Assembly (NCBI GenBank): GCA_002189035.1
Contig: NEEC01000010.1
Span: forward strand, 3,410,001-3,474,000
Reading direction: 5' to 3'
Origin: Utricularia gibba
Taxonomy: Eukaryota; Streptophyta; Magnoliopsida; Lamiales; Lentibulariaceae
DNA: 64,000 nt
Shown here: positions 12,456-22,061 of the stretch, piece by piece
Position numbering within the stretch: position 1 is the first letter of the stretch
Layout of the letters: each line of letters opens with the position of its first letter
Position numbers and translations under genes: made by a program
Notes under the pieces: generated by a model
Told to the model about the DNA's origin: nothing
The model's input: only the letters and a program-made list of their open reading frames with translations
The model's database searches: none

Positions 12456-12659
12456 CTGTTGGTTTCGTTAGTGTAGACATAGAGTAATGCCTTTTCTGTA
12501 TATTCAATTCCCGTTTTCTGTGTTTTTTTTTAATGCCAAAAAAAGAGACATGGATCTTCCTGGTAATTCACAAAATATCAAAAAACAATTGAAATTAATA
12601 TGTATTTCAAGTGAACAAAAAATGACTACTATAAATGGGTTGGGTATACTCAGTGGAAA

Positions 12660-13963
12660 CTAGTCTTGCGACGATTCATCCGGATGACTGATTGGAGTAG
12701 CATTTGTTCTCGATAATACAAGTATTCAAACGCCTCATCTGGGTTGATTGGAGTAGCATTCTGTTGCTGATCATACAAGTACTGTGGCGGCTCATCTTGG
12801 TTGATTGGAGTAGCATTCTGTTGCTGATCATAAAAGTATTGTGGCGGCTCATCTGAGTTGATCGGAGTAGCATTCTGTTGCTGATCATATAAGTACTGTG
12901 GCGGCTCATCTTGGTTGATTGGAGTAGCATTCTGTTGCTGATCATAAAAGTATTGTGGCGGCTCATCTGAGTTGATCGGAGTAGCATTCTGTTGCTGATC
13001 ATATAAGTACTGCAGCGGCTCCTCTGGGTTGATTGGAGGAACATTCTGTTGTTGATCATATAAGTATTGTAGCGGCTCATCTGGGTGGGTGATTAGAGTA
13101 CCATTCTGTTGCTGACCATACAAGTATTGTAGCGGCTCATCTGGGTGGGTGATTGAAGGAGCAATCTGTTGCTGATCATACAAGTATTGTTGGGCTCATC
13201 TGGGTGGATGATTGGAGGAGCATTCAGTTGCTGATCATAGAAGTATTGTAGCGGCTCATCTGGGTAGGTGATTGGAGGAGCATTCAGTTGCTGATCATAC
13301 AAGTATTGTAGCGGTTCATCTGGGTAGGTGGTGATTGGAGGAGCATTCCGTTGCTGATCATACAAGTATTGTAGCGGCTCATCTGGGTAGGTGATTGGAG
13401 GAGCATTCTGCTGCTGATCATCCAACAATCGTGAAGCATTAGTGTTTTCCATCTGCTTCAGATGTTTCCGAAATTTCTGGGACGTCAAAAGATGAACAAA
13501 AGAGTCACAGAAGGTGAAAGCATATCAGATACAAGAGACAGGTCAAGGGATGAGGAGGCGAAGAGGACTCACCTGCAAATGGCTTGCAACATGCCCTCGC
13601 TCTAGCCCTGCAACCCCATGAATTCCAGGATTTTCTTGGGCGTAGTATCTAAATCAATGAATAAACAAACGTAGGTGTCAATACACTGCATATTTTCAAC
13701 TCATACATACAACGTAAGTATTTGGTACCGGTTCCAAGTGTCTCCACGGCTTTGACGAACTTGCTATGAAGTTCCTCGGTCCAGGAAATCCTTTTCTTCT
13801 TCTTACATGAACCATCAAGGCTCTCAACTTTAGTGTTTCTGCCCTCAAAGCTTCGTCTCTGACTTGTTCCGGTGGGTGAGGTGGAGGGTGTGGCTTGGAT
13901 GTCCCTGGTATTATTCTCCTCCTTGATACCATGTTGGTTCACCATGTTGCACACCTCGGACAT
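12660..13963 (-). CDS. GARP (type-B ARR-like Myb) protein with a 19-aa tandem repeat C-terminus
   Basis: A probable DNA-binding protein with one GARP domain of the type-B response-regulator kind: KKKKRISWTEELHSKFVKAV, then DTTPKKILEFMG, GLERGHVASHLQ and KFRKHLKQ. Exons: up to 13729, 13648-13573 and 13476-12660. No receiver domain is visible upstream. The region before the GARP domain is Ser/Thr-rich (ATPSTSPTGTSQ), and the start at 13963 (MSEVCNMVNQHG) is my best guess. After the domain the protein becomes about 12 tandem copies of a unit like YLYDQQQNATPINPDEPPQ (57 bp, some 60 bp). Three single bases appear to be missing: in the C4 run at 13614-13617 (breaks the GARP helix), at 13192-13194, and in TTT at 12703-12705 just before the true stop. 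With them restored, one frame runs through domain and repeats. Confidence 0.7.
12690..13445. repeat. 57-bp coding tandem repeat (about 12 copies)
   Basis: Direct repeats with a 57-bp period, for example the same CTGTTGCTGATCAT step at 12761 and 12818. Some copies are 60 bp. The unit encodes 19-20 residues of the form Y-L-Y-D-Q-Q-Q-N-x-P-P-I-x-P-D-E-P-x-Q on the minus strand. Lengths are multiples of three, so the array is kept in frame. The two central unit types alternate (ending GAGTTGATCGG and TTGGTTGATTGG on the plus strand), which implies duplication of a two-unit block. Confidence 0.9.
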
Positions 13964-14821
13964 TGGTAAGGGTATAGCAATAGCAGAAACAAAGCGCACG
14001 CCGCTCAATGAAAAACACTGCATAACACGAAAATAGGAACAGAAAACGGGAATAAGGAAAGATTCTTGGAAAGAGGCATTAGAGAGAGAGAGAGAGAGAG
14101 AGAGGACCCACGTAGAACGGAAATATTGTCCGGCGCAGACTCCCTTTCGATTTGCTTGAATTTGCCGTCAGAATATACGAAGACGACTACTTCATCGATA
14201 ATATCAGGCAGGGACGCCAACGCCGCCGTCACCGAACTAGAGGGACTCACTAGAAACAAAAAAAGAATGTACGTAACCATCATAACACCTAAAACACAGT
14301 CTTGAAGCCTTGGTAAACAGATGAAAGCTTCCATAATACGTTGATAAGAGGCCGCCGACAGAAGATTCATGGGGTGGGGTGGGGTGGGGTTATCCAAACC
14401 TGGAAGAAGAAGAAGAAGACCCGAGGCCAGGGAGGACTCCTGATAACTGAAAACACACAAGAGTTCCACCTTCCTAGGATTCGGTTGATTATCCGCCCGC
14501 GAATGCCATCTATCCACATGCATTGCATGGGGCTATAAATAGGGGAGAGCAAAAATAGTGGGCCATTTGATTTGGGCCACATGAAAATTTTCAACCCCGC
14601 GGGCCGACCCGAAACCATCTTTTTTACCAATTCAAAAAATCCTATAAAAAGAGCGCGCGGCGCGCAGAGGGAAAGGAATACCTACCTGTAGAGACGAGGG
14701 AAAGCGGGGGGAGGAATCGGGAATCAGGAATCAGGAATCAGGAATTCATCCCCTTCCCCTTTTTTCTCTCTCACCCCTGCGATTCATCCTTTGTGATTCT
14801 GCATGCATGTTGACCGACACG
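13964..14821. other. 5' region of the GARP gene and DUF620 promoter
   Basis: Divergent intergenic space. A (GA)n microsatellite lies at about 14085-14103 and a TGGGG-type GT/GC run at 14370-14388. A minus-strand open frame of 172 codons (14005-14523) reads through the GA run and contains a hydrophobic stretch; I cannot connect it to the GARP gene by a convincing splice or homology. The right end holds a repeated GGAATCAGGAATCAGGAATC motif at 14715-14740, just before the DUF620 5' UTR. Confidence 0.5.
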
Positions 14822-16219
14822 ATGAGGAAACTCTGCCCTAATCTCGACAGGGAGGACGGATTGGAGACGGTGTTGGAGGTTCCCATCCCGAGGATATGTA
14901 CAACAAAATGGGGACCAATTCCGCCGCCCGGTGGCACAACATGAGGAGTCTCATGCGCCCCACCCACAACTCCTCCGCCGTGTTGGAAAAGTGGGCCGCC
15001 ACCACGGAGGCGGCCGCCTCTTCCTACAATCACGACCAGTTTCTATTCCTGTTGAAGCTCGTCGGATCCGCCTTCATTCCCTACCCTGTGCAATTGGACA
15101 ACGCCGTCTCCAGGCCCATCAAAGACGGCTCCATTGTAAGCCAAACGCAGACTTGCACGCATCATTTTGTCCTGGTCGATTCCGTTATTTGTATTTCATC
15201 AACAGGAATCCTCAACGGCCAGGTACATCGTACAGCAATACGTGGCGGCCACCGGAGGCTTTGCTGCCCTGAATGCCATCAACAGCATGTACGCCGTGGG
15301 GCAGCTCAAGGTGGAAGCTTTTACAGATGGGGTGGAGAGCTGTAAAAGGCCTAGCGATGCTGGTGGCTTCGTGCTTTGGCAAAAGAATCCGGATTTATGG
15401 TATCTTGAACTCGTGATTTCAGGCTTCAAAGTAGGCGCTGGCAGTGATGGCAAGGTAGCTTGGAGCCAATCTTCCTCCAGCTCTACTCCTGTTAGAGGTC
15501 CTCCCAGACCCCTTCGACGATTCTTCCAGGTACTCATCCAAATCTCACCATGGTTCTTATTCCCACTTCATCTGATAAGCGCACTCGCTTCACCTATATC
15601 TCAATGTCCATTGATATGCGTTTCCACATGCGCTGCTGAACATGACATATTTATAGGGAGTGTTTGCTGGTTCCCCATAACTGCGTTTTTAGTTCTATGT
15701 CTTGAAAATGGTTGTACATGGGTGAAGGGACTGGACCCCAGACTAACAGCCAACCTGTTTCTGGACACCGTCTGCATCTGCGAGACGAAGATCAACGACG
15801 AGGACTGTTTCACGCTGAAGCTAGAAACGAGCTCCGACATTCGCCAAGCGCAGAGCACACCAAACACGGAGCTGGTCCGCCACACGATATGGGGATATTT
15901 CAGCCAGAAAACAGGGCTACTGGTCAAGTTCCAAGACACGAAGCTGATACGGATGAAGTCTGTCAAAGGCGACGATCATGTCTACTACGAGACGACCATG
16001 GAATCCATCCTGCACGACTATCGATACGTCGAGGGTGTCAACATTGCGCATGCCGGAACCACAGCTGCCTCGCTGCATCGGTACGGCAAGAACATGAAGA
16101 AGAGGTGGAGGCTGGAGGAGAGTTGGAGAATAGAAGAGGTGGGGTTCAATGTCTGTGGCTTGTCGCCGGAGTACTTCATGCCGCCTTCCGAGGGGGAGCA
16201 AGATAGTGGTAGCATCTGA
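14822..16219 (+). CDS. DUF620 family protein
   Basis: A plant DUF620 protein of unknown function, soluble and without evident signal peptide. Exons: 14822-15135, 15206-15529 and about 15728-16219. Family blocks: MRKLCPNLDREDGLETVLEV at the start, ARYIVQQYVAATGGFAALNA, SMYAVGQLKVEAFTDGVE, GGFVLWQKNPDLWYLELV, PRPLRRFFQ joined to GLDPRLTANLF, CICETKINDEDCFTLKLET, HTIWGYFSQKTGLLVKFQDT and a C-terminal KKRWRLEESWRIEEVGFNVC. An in-frame ATG at 14807 would add five residues; 14822 matches the family start. One base is missing at about 14889-14891 (CCGAGG where the family frame needs CCGGAGG), which would otherwise truncate the protein after VPIP. The acceptor at 15727 has a weak pyrimidine tract but restores the frame exactly. 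Confidence 0.85.
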
Positions 16220-16402
16220 CGTCTTTGGTAACTTTTAGGTCGTTTTTCTGGTGACAAAAATACAGAGGGAGGAAGGAAGGAAGATGTCTGTCATACGTTT
16301 GCGTAATGACGCTGGGAAATTTGTATTTGTTTAATTAGAGGAGGAGGGATACACTTTTGTGGGGAAAAGTCATAAATAACCCTGGCAGAAGATGCTTCTT
16401 CC

Positions 16403-16440
16403 TATATATGAACCCCAGGCCTCCACTCCGTAACCCTAGT
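16403..16440 (+). promoter_or_regulatory. TATA box plus telo-box: promoter of a noncoding (snoRNA host) transcript
   Basis: TATATATG at about 16403-16410 is followed some 25-30 bp later by GTAACCCTAG (16430-16439). The AACCCTA telo-box in the leader is typical of plant ribosomal-protein and snoRNA genes. The next 700 bp contain snoRNA-like elements and no recognised protein. Confidence 0.45.
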
Positions 16441-16574
16441 TCTCTCTTCTCTTCGTGACGCTGTTGGTCGAGCCGCCTGGCTGTTAGTTCTTTTGTACCA
16501 GAATTGCTATCGGAATCTGTTCGTTTTCTGGCTGATTCCACATTTTCTTTGTCGCTGTTTGAGTAAATGGCGAA

Positions 16575-16652
16575 TTTGTTGATGATTGCATCTGCTTTAC
16601 CCTCTCCTTGTGTCCGATTTGAATGTGAGCATGGAGATATAACTGATGCAAA
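16575..16652 (+). ncRNA. Candidate box C/D snoRNA (a)
   Basis: Box C TGATGA at 16580-16585 and box D CTGA at 16643-16646 are bracketed by TTTGT and GCAAA, which can form a five-pair terminal stem (one T-G wobble). Length is about 78 nt, normal for C/D snoRNAs. I could not match its possible guides (bases before box D, AGATATAA) to rRNA, so it is an orphan candidate. Confidence 0.3.
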
Positions 16653-16828
16653 AACTGATATGGATGGCTTACCAGCCCATAGCACACTCAACTGTGTATT
16701 GCTCTGGCGTCAAACGGACCTTCCAATACTCTTTTTATTTGTTGAATCGATATTAGGCTCACTGTTCCTGTTTTATTTTGTGAATTGCTATGTGGGGTTG
16801 CTCTGTCAATAGGATTGTTCTTTTTTTA

Positions 16829-16894
16829 CCGAAAATGATGTTACAGTGTGGATATGGCAAGTGATGTTATCTTATCCTACACACTGAATTTTGG
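16829..16894 (+). ncRNA. Box C/D snoRNA with a probable 25S rRNA guide (b)
   Basis: Box C ATGATGT (16835-16841, one change from consensus), internal C' GTGATGT (16861-16867) and box D CTGA (16884-16887). A terminal stem pairs CCGAAA (16829-16834) with TTTTGG (16889-16894), one wobble. Bases 16871-16882, CTTATCCTACAC, end one base before box D and are the reverse complement of GTGTAGGATAAG, which as I recall occurs in the conserved plant 25S rRNA. By the D+5 rule the target would be the U pairing with A16879. The rRNA match is from memory; box order, spacing and stem are seen directly. Confidence 0.55.
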
Positions 16895-17051
16895 TGTGGA
16901 CATTCAACTCCGCTTATTATCTGATGCCTTTTTATTCGGCTTATTGTAGTTCATCTGGTGTCAAGTTCCAGTTTTTCTATTTTTTTTAGGGATTGGTTTG
17001 TCTGTGCTGGCAATATCTTTTTCGATGAACCTTTTTTTTTTCACTCTGAAT

Positions 17052-17126
17052 TTGCTGTGATGAACATCATATAATTATGTCTGGACATATGAAATACGTT
17101 CGTGATTATATATGAGTTCTGAGCAA
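17052..17126 (+). ncRNA. Candidate box C/D snoRNA (c)
   Basis: Exact box C GTGATGA (17057-17063), a C'-like GTGATTA at about 17102-17108, exact box D CTGA (17119-17122), and a terminal TTGC/GCAA pair flanking the boxes at 17052-17055 and 17123-17126. About 75 nt. The guide before box D (TATATGAGTT) matches no rRNA segment I know. Confidence 0.4.
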
Positions 17127-17230
17127 CCACCTCGGTGCACAACCGGAGCCCTTAACATTCCTTCAATGGTCTTATCGGTTCATAAGTTACTTCATTTCCT
17201 GTTCTCCGGCTACCCAAGTCCAAACTTATC

Positions 17231-17490
17231 TGTTGATGCCCTTGTAGATTGTTGAATTTTTTTGAAGAATGTTGTTGATGCCCTTGTAGATTGTTGTATT
17301 TTTTTGAAGAATGTTGTTGATGCCCTTGTAGATTGTTGTATTTTTTTGAGAATGTTATCGATGCCCTTGTAGATTGTTGTATTTTTTTGAAGAATGTTGT
17401 CGATGCCCTTGTAGATTGTTGAATTTTTTTGAAGAATGTTGTTGATGCCCTTGTAGATTGTTGAATTTTTTTGAAGAATGTTGTTGATGG
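17231..17490. repeat. 42-bp minisatellite (about 6 copies)
   Basis: Tandem copies of a 42-bp unit containing TGATGCCCTTGTAGATTGTT followed by a T-rich tract and GAAGAATGTTGT, starting at 17231, 17273 and 17315 and continuing to about 17490. One copy is a base shorter with TTATCGATG in place of TTGTTGATG. The minus strand is open in all three frames across it only because the unit is a multiple of three without stops. I see no gene around it. Confidence 0.9.
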
Positions 17491-18074
17491 CTTGATCTTG
17501 TAGAAGTAGGGGCGACATGCAGACGAGGATTCCGCTCCTGATACGGTCCGAAATACAATTGTGTGATCTGTTATCCCACTTCGCATTGGTGTTTTGATCA
17601 TCGGCCGGGCTGAGGAACATAGTTTTTAATCAGAACCAGTGAGATCCTTGCATCCGCGGCGACTATGAAAACAGACGTGTTGATTTCGTTATTGATTGTT
17701 ACAAGAATCGAACAAGTTTTTTGATGAAAGCACATTCCCAAGAAATGAAGAGCTGACATTTGAAAACAAGATTTACAGTGGAGATGGGAAGAAGATAGGT
17801 TAACCCAAAATTGGTTGAAGTTAGCATGTTCATAAACATTGCGTTGAGTCCGTCAAAATGGCTGGCGTGTTAAAATAGCCATCAAAAGCAATGTGCATCT
17901 ATCACTTACAGCTCCGCGTCCTGATAACCTTGCTAGTCATCCACTGTCTGAATCTCTCCCATCATGATCCGGTTGCTTACTACATTGAATCCCAGAATGG
18001 AGGGACTCGGTTTTTTCCCCTTCTTTCCCTTCTTTTTTCCTCTAGTGTTTGCATCCCATTCAGCATCCAGTTGA
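17491..18074. other. Intergenic, nothing recognised
   Basis: Between the minisatellite and the 3' end of the GYF-like gene. No coding homology, RNA gene or clear repeat was found. The left part extends the repeat-driven minus-strand open frame (to 17620) without a recognisable domain. Confidence 0.5.
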
Positions 18075-19777
18075 TCAGAAGTTCATGTCTTCCGCTGGTA
18101 CAACAGTGGGGTTCTTTTCATTGTTCTGATTCTTGAAGGCAATTTCAACAGCCTCAGCCGGCAGAAAATCTTTGTAATTCAGGAGCTTGTCATGGTCTGG
18201 GTCAACGGATGCAAGATTCTCCATGAGCAGTGTTTCTGCCTCGGATCTCGATATCTTGAAGCAATATTCCAAGACACTAGTATCTGAGTACCACCACCAT
18301 GAAAATCAGTGAACGAGTGAAAACGAACCAAGAGATAACCGAGAAGGGAAAGAACACAACCTCTTGAACCCATGGGCCTGATACACTCACTTTCACACCA
18401 TCTCTTGAAATCCAAGGCCTGTGCTAAAAAAAATTACAAATCACCATCCCCTTCAAGAAACTAGCGCAGAAAATAACAGACTTCTAAATGGTTGACCTGA
18501 ATGCTTATTCAAAGTAGCTTTCTTCCATGGTTGAATAGACTGAGCACCAGAAGGCTCAGGAAACTTGCCAGCAGTAGACTTCTTATGGCTCAAGGGCCCT
18601 CCAAGAGTTACCGTAGAGACAGCTTTTGCCCGCCAGATTAACCTGTGCCGCAAGTTGAGGAAAATTCAACCTAGAGGAAACAAAGGGCACTTCAGAAGTT
18701 CATCGTCATACAACCCATGAATCAACAGCCAAATAATACTGGCCAGGGCACTCGTGCAGCTTTTGATTAGCTAACAGCATAATGGCAAAAAAACTGAACT
18801 TCTCAGAGGCAAGCGTAGCTCATCACTAGGTACGCGCATACGAGAAATGCTTGAACAGTGCAATTACTGTGAAAACGTAGTACATAATTTAACAATCTTA
18901 CTGCTTACCCTGACGATGTGGTTGTTCTATTGGATCCCAGAACAAATCAGCATCAACTTTCTGTTTTGCCCTAGAACTTGATGGAAGGTTGTTTTCCACT
19001 GGGGATGCCTTTTTTAAAGGTCCCAACGGGCTGCTTTCATGTCCAGGATGGAGGGACGGAAAACATCCTTCTTCCCATGGTTCTCATCAATATCATTCCC
19101 CATTCCAGATAATTTTTTTACATCCTGGTGGACTGCATACCCTGGGAACAATTTGGAGCTATTCTCCTGCAGCAAAGACAATGCGAACAACGAACATGCC
19201 ATCAAATAAATACTGATACAGTGCTTGATGCATCACAAGAACAGAAGAAGGTTCATATAAAGGTAAAGCAGACTGAAACAAACCTCAACAACCATCCAGT
19301 CTTGTTATCACCCGTTTTAGGCAAAAGCGGTACGACAGTGCTTGATTTTTGAACATCTATATTCAAGTACAAAGGCGGAAAATAGGTTAATGTAACTTCA
19401 AAAGAAAGGGCATGCATTATTAAACTAGCCCATCAACATTGGATACATCCTCGCCTTACTTGAAAAGAAAACACAAGACTATCAATAATCTTGGAAACAA
19501 AAGAAAGTCAGGTATGACAATTCGCTTTATCAAATAAAGATATAATTGACAGATAGATTCACCCAACCACATTCGCTTCCTGCTACACTATGAGCATGAA
19601 AAAGCAGCAATGCAAAAAATATATATATTGCTACTGCAGGCACGGAAAAACTGATCCCCGGATGAAATTGAGAATTCAGGGTTTTCCACAGAAACTGTTT
19701 GAGAATACGGGTAGGCGGAAAATCAGACCCCTACCGATCTGTTCGAAGCCAGAACTGAGCTGCAAATCGCCACCCAT
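18075..19777 (-). CDS. Short protein resembling the C-terminal part of plant GYF-domain (GIGYF-like) proteins
   Basis: Exons on the minus strand: 19777-19735 (MGGDLQLSSGFEQI), 19356-19284, 19166-18909, about 18640-18496, about 18430-18355 and about 18293-18075. The last two give ALDFKRWCESECIRPMGSRD joined to TSVLEYCFKISRSEAETLLM and LNYKDFLPAEAVEIAF, a conserved block found at the end of large plant GYF-domain proteins. DADLFWDPIEQP in exon 3 resembles their FWGPIEQ motif. The GYF domain itself and the long Pro/Arg-rich middle are absent, and exon 1 has its own ATG, so this looks like a short stand-alone relative of about 260 aa. Frames join only if single bases are restored near 19302, 19058 and the start of exon 4, so either the assembly is wrong there, as in neighbouring genes, or this is a decaying copy. 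Function unknown. Confidence 0.5.
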
Positions 19778-20441
19778 TGATCAGCGAAACACGGAATTCC
19801 TTTAAAACACACTGAAATGCGATTGAACTCCTAGGTAACTACGTGGCCCCCACAGGCTCACTTGAGCACGCCATTTGAGCGTGTTTGCCTGCCATCCTCA
19901 AATTACCATTTTAGCCTAGAGGGTTTACACTTTTCCGCCTGAATTTGCCATCACCCTTGATTCGCCGCCACATCGTATTTGAGGGTGTTTTACATTACTT
20001 ATGATAAATTAACTTATAAGTAAGAGTAATTAGAATTTCATTTAAAGTAAAAAATAAGTATGAGTTGTTTGTTTTAACTTATTTATAAAAGTCATAAGTA
20101 AAAGTTAATAGTGTTTGATATAATTTTAAGAATTTGTAAACAAAAGTCTAAAATACCCATATATTCATTTAAATGTTTTTTAATAATATAATTTATATTT
20201 ATTATTTTCGTATAATTATAAATCAATTTTTTAAAGTTATGTAACAAATTAATAATTAATTTTTTCATATTTTAATGTATTTATTAATATTTGTATAGTT
20301 ATATGAATTGTAATATGTAATAAAATAATATTAACACAAATCTCATTCAATCGTAATAACATGCATAATAAACGATAGATTGAGTCATATAAACTCTGAA
20401 AACAACAATAGATAAACTAGACTTGATATTATGAGACATTT
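19778..20441. other. Promoter of the GYF-like gene, then AT-rich flank of the transposase
   Basis: The first 200 bp are ordinary sequence upstream of ATG 19777. From about 19985 the composition changes abruptly to AT-rich with repeated ACTTAT/AAGTAA words and a GTGTTTGATATAATTTTAAG segment, typical of plant DNA-transposon ends. It probably belongs to the transposon whose gene follows. Confidence 0.5.
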
Positions 20442-21656
20442 TTAATTTATTCTACTAATTGATGCACATATTGCATCACGTAAAGCAGTCATATATCCAT
20501 CTTGAGTTGATGATGCAAAAGCTTCTACTGCTGGTAGAGCTGTTTGAGGATTATATGGTGGAGTCCAATTATCAACTTCAAAACGTAAGAAATCCGGATC
20601 ATTTGCATCAACTCTCCTGATAAAATTGCAAATCGCCATAGTTGCTGGTACAATAAGTACTTGATCTTGCCATGAAAATCCCCAAGGAAGTCTATTAACC
20701 ATGTCAAATTTTGACTTCCATACTCCAAAACATCGTTCAATTACAGAACGTAGCGAAGATTGTCGATAATTATACATCTCTGTAGGATTTCTAACCCGTG
20801 GATTAGCACGAAACTCTTCCAAGTGGTACCTTTGACCTCTATATGGTGTCAAAAAAAATGTAGTATTCATATACCCAGAATCAGCAAAGTAATACTTACC
20901 TGGTGGTGGCAATGGAAAATTATTTTCGGGTAAATGCATAACCCGTGATAATATTGAACTATCATGCATTTGTCCTTCATATCCTGAAGCTACAAACATG
21001 AACAGCATATTGAAGTCGCATACTGCCAAAATATTCTGTGTGGCTTCACGGTATCGACCAAAAAAAGGACGTCTATCTTCTTTTCTAATTCTCGCAGGAA
21101 TATGAGTACCATCAATGGCACCAACCGCATCTTGAAAATGAGGCCAAAATCGAGAATCATTTCTTATTTTTGCAGGGGGAGTTGACATATCACTCGTTGA
21201 AACTATAAATTCAGAAGCCTTACAAGCATCAAGAACTGCACGAAAACTTTGACTTACAGTATATCCTGAACGTTGGAACCATTCTTGAAGCAAACGGTTA
21301 CTACATTTCAGACCCATTGCCAAGAGAAACGTTGCCACTTGTTCCTCAACAGAGACTGTGCGTGTGGCTATTAAACTATAGCGTTCATATAGAACACTAC
21401 ATAACCTATGAAATGTTTCTCGTTCCATTCGAAGTAGTTGATATGAACAAATCCAATGGCCTTCCAGTATACCTTTTAACCATGCAGTTCCAGATAACTC
21501 TCTATCTCGACAAGGCATTCTTACAAAAGTTCATTGGTAAAATTCAAGAATGGATTGTGCTAGTGTTGCTATAACAGAGACTATTTCAATATTTGGAGTC
21601 TCACTTTCATCTTGATAATTATCGGTACGTGGGTAAGAGTTGTTGGAAGGAGACAT
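20442..21656 (-). mobile_element. PIF/Harbinger transposase (HARBI1-like nuclease), with an in-frame stop near the N-terminus
   Basis: A DDE-superfamily nuclease of a PIF/Harbinger DNA transposon. The main frame 21518-20442 encodes 358 residues with MPCRDRELSGTAWLKGILEG, the helix-turn-helix-like SVEEQVATFLLAMG region, and the catalytic blocks AVGAIDGTHIPARI (first Asp), YYFADSGYMN (second Asp) and SLRSVIERCFGVWKSKF (Glu). All three acidic residues are present. In the same frame upstream lies ATG 21656 with MSPSNNSYPRTDNYQDES... that meets a TGA (EFYQ-stop) about 40 codons in, then continues TFVRMPCRDREL. Related plant genes read through here, so this copy may carry a nonsense change, or translation may start at 21518. 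Terminal inverted repeats were not found with confidence, and no Myb-like second ORF is visible. Base composition fits the AT-rich flank to the left. Confidence 0.85.
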
Positions 21657-22061
21657 GGATACGTTGTATTTGAAAATGATACATAGCCTTGCCTTGATTT
21701 TATAGATGAAAAAGGTGAAATCTTAGTAAGAAATCACATGCAATTGTCGTTTAAAACTGTCTTATCTGTAAATTCCGTTTTCCTTTTTTGAAGGTTACGA
21801 CCTTGGCAATGGAGAGTAGCACCCGGTTATTTTTTCGAGCGGCTCAGTGCCCAAGCGGTATTATTTTGTTCTGGGAGAGGGTGATTTGGTTCATTGTGTA
21901 GTAAAACGTCGATTCGTTGTAGAAAATTGATGTGCGGTTTTGGTTTGATGTGGCGTGTTGTAATAAAACTTTGATGACTTGTTTTTGGATTATCCTGTTC
22001 TTAAGCTGCGCGTTGTTCTGCTAAAGTTGAGGTATGGAATGAAAATGCTTTCTTTGTCTCT
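21657..22061. other. Transposon flank and dUTPase 5' region
   Basis: Right flank of the Harbinger element followed by the promoter and 5' UTR of the dUTPase gene. No gene is seen. I could not find a sequence matching the left flank in inverted orientation. Confidence 0.45.

Noticed and set aside
12676-13080. 134-codon minus-strand frame with regular SRHNTFMISNRMLLQ-like units
   Set aside because: It is the +1/+2 shadow of the 57-bp repeat; the GARP-linked frame with YDQQQ units joins to the DNA-binding exon and is preferred.
12690-13445. Possible CRISPR-like array (regular repeats)
   Set aside because: Units are contiguous with no unique spacers, multiples of three and coding, inside a plant gene. 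The same reasoning excludes the 42-bp array at 17231.
14005-14523. 172-codon minus-strand frame with a hydrophobic stretch upstream of the GARP exons
   Set aside because: It reads through a GA microsatellite (SLSLSLS), shows no receiver or other domain, and I found no convincing splice linking it to the GARP gene.
16567-16812. 81-codon plus-strand frame in the snoRNA region
   Set aside because: No family resemblance, and it overlaps a snoRNA candidate; codons look random.
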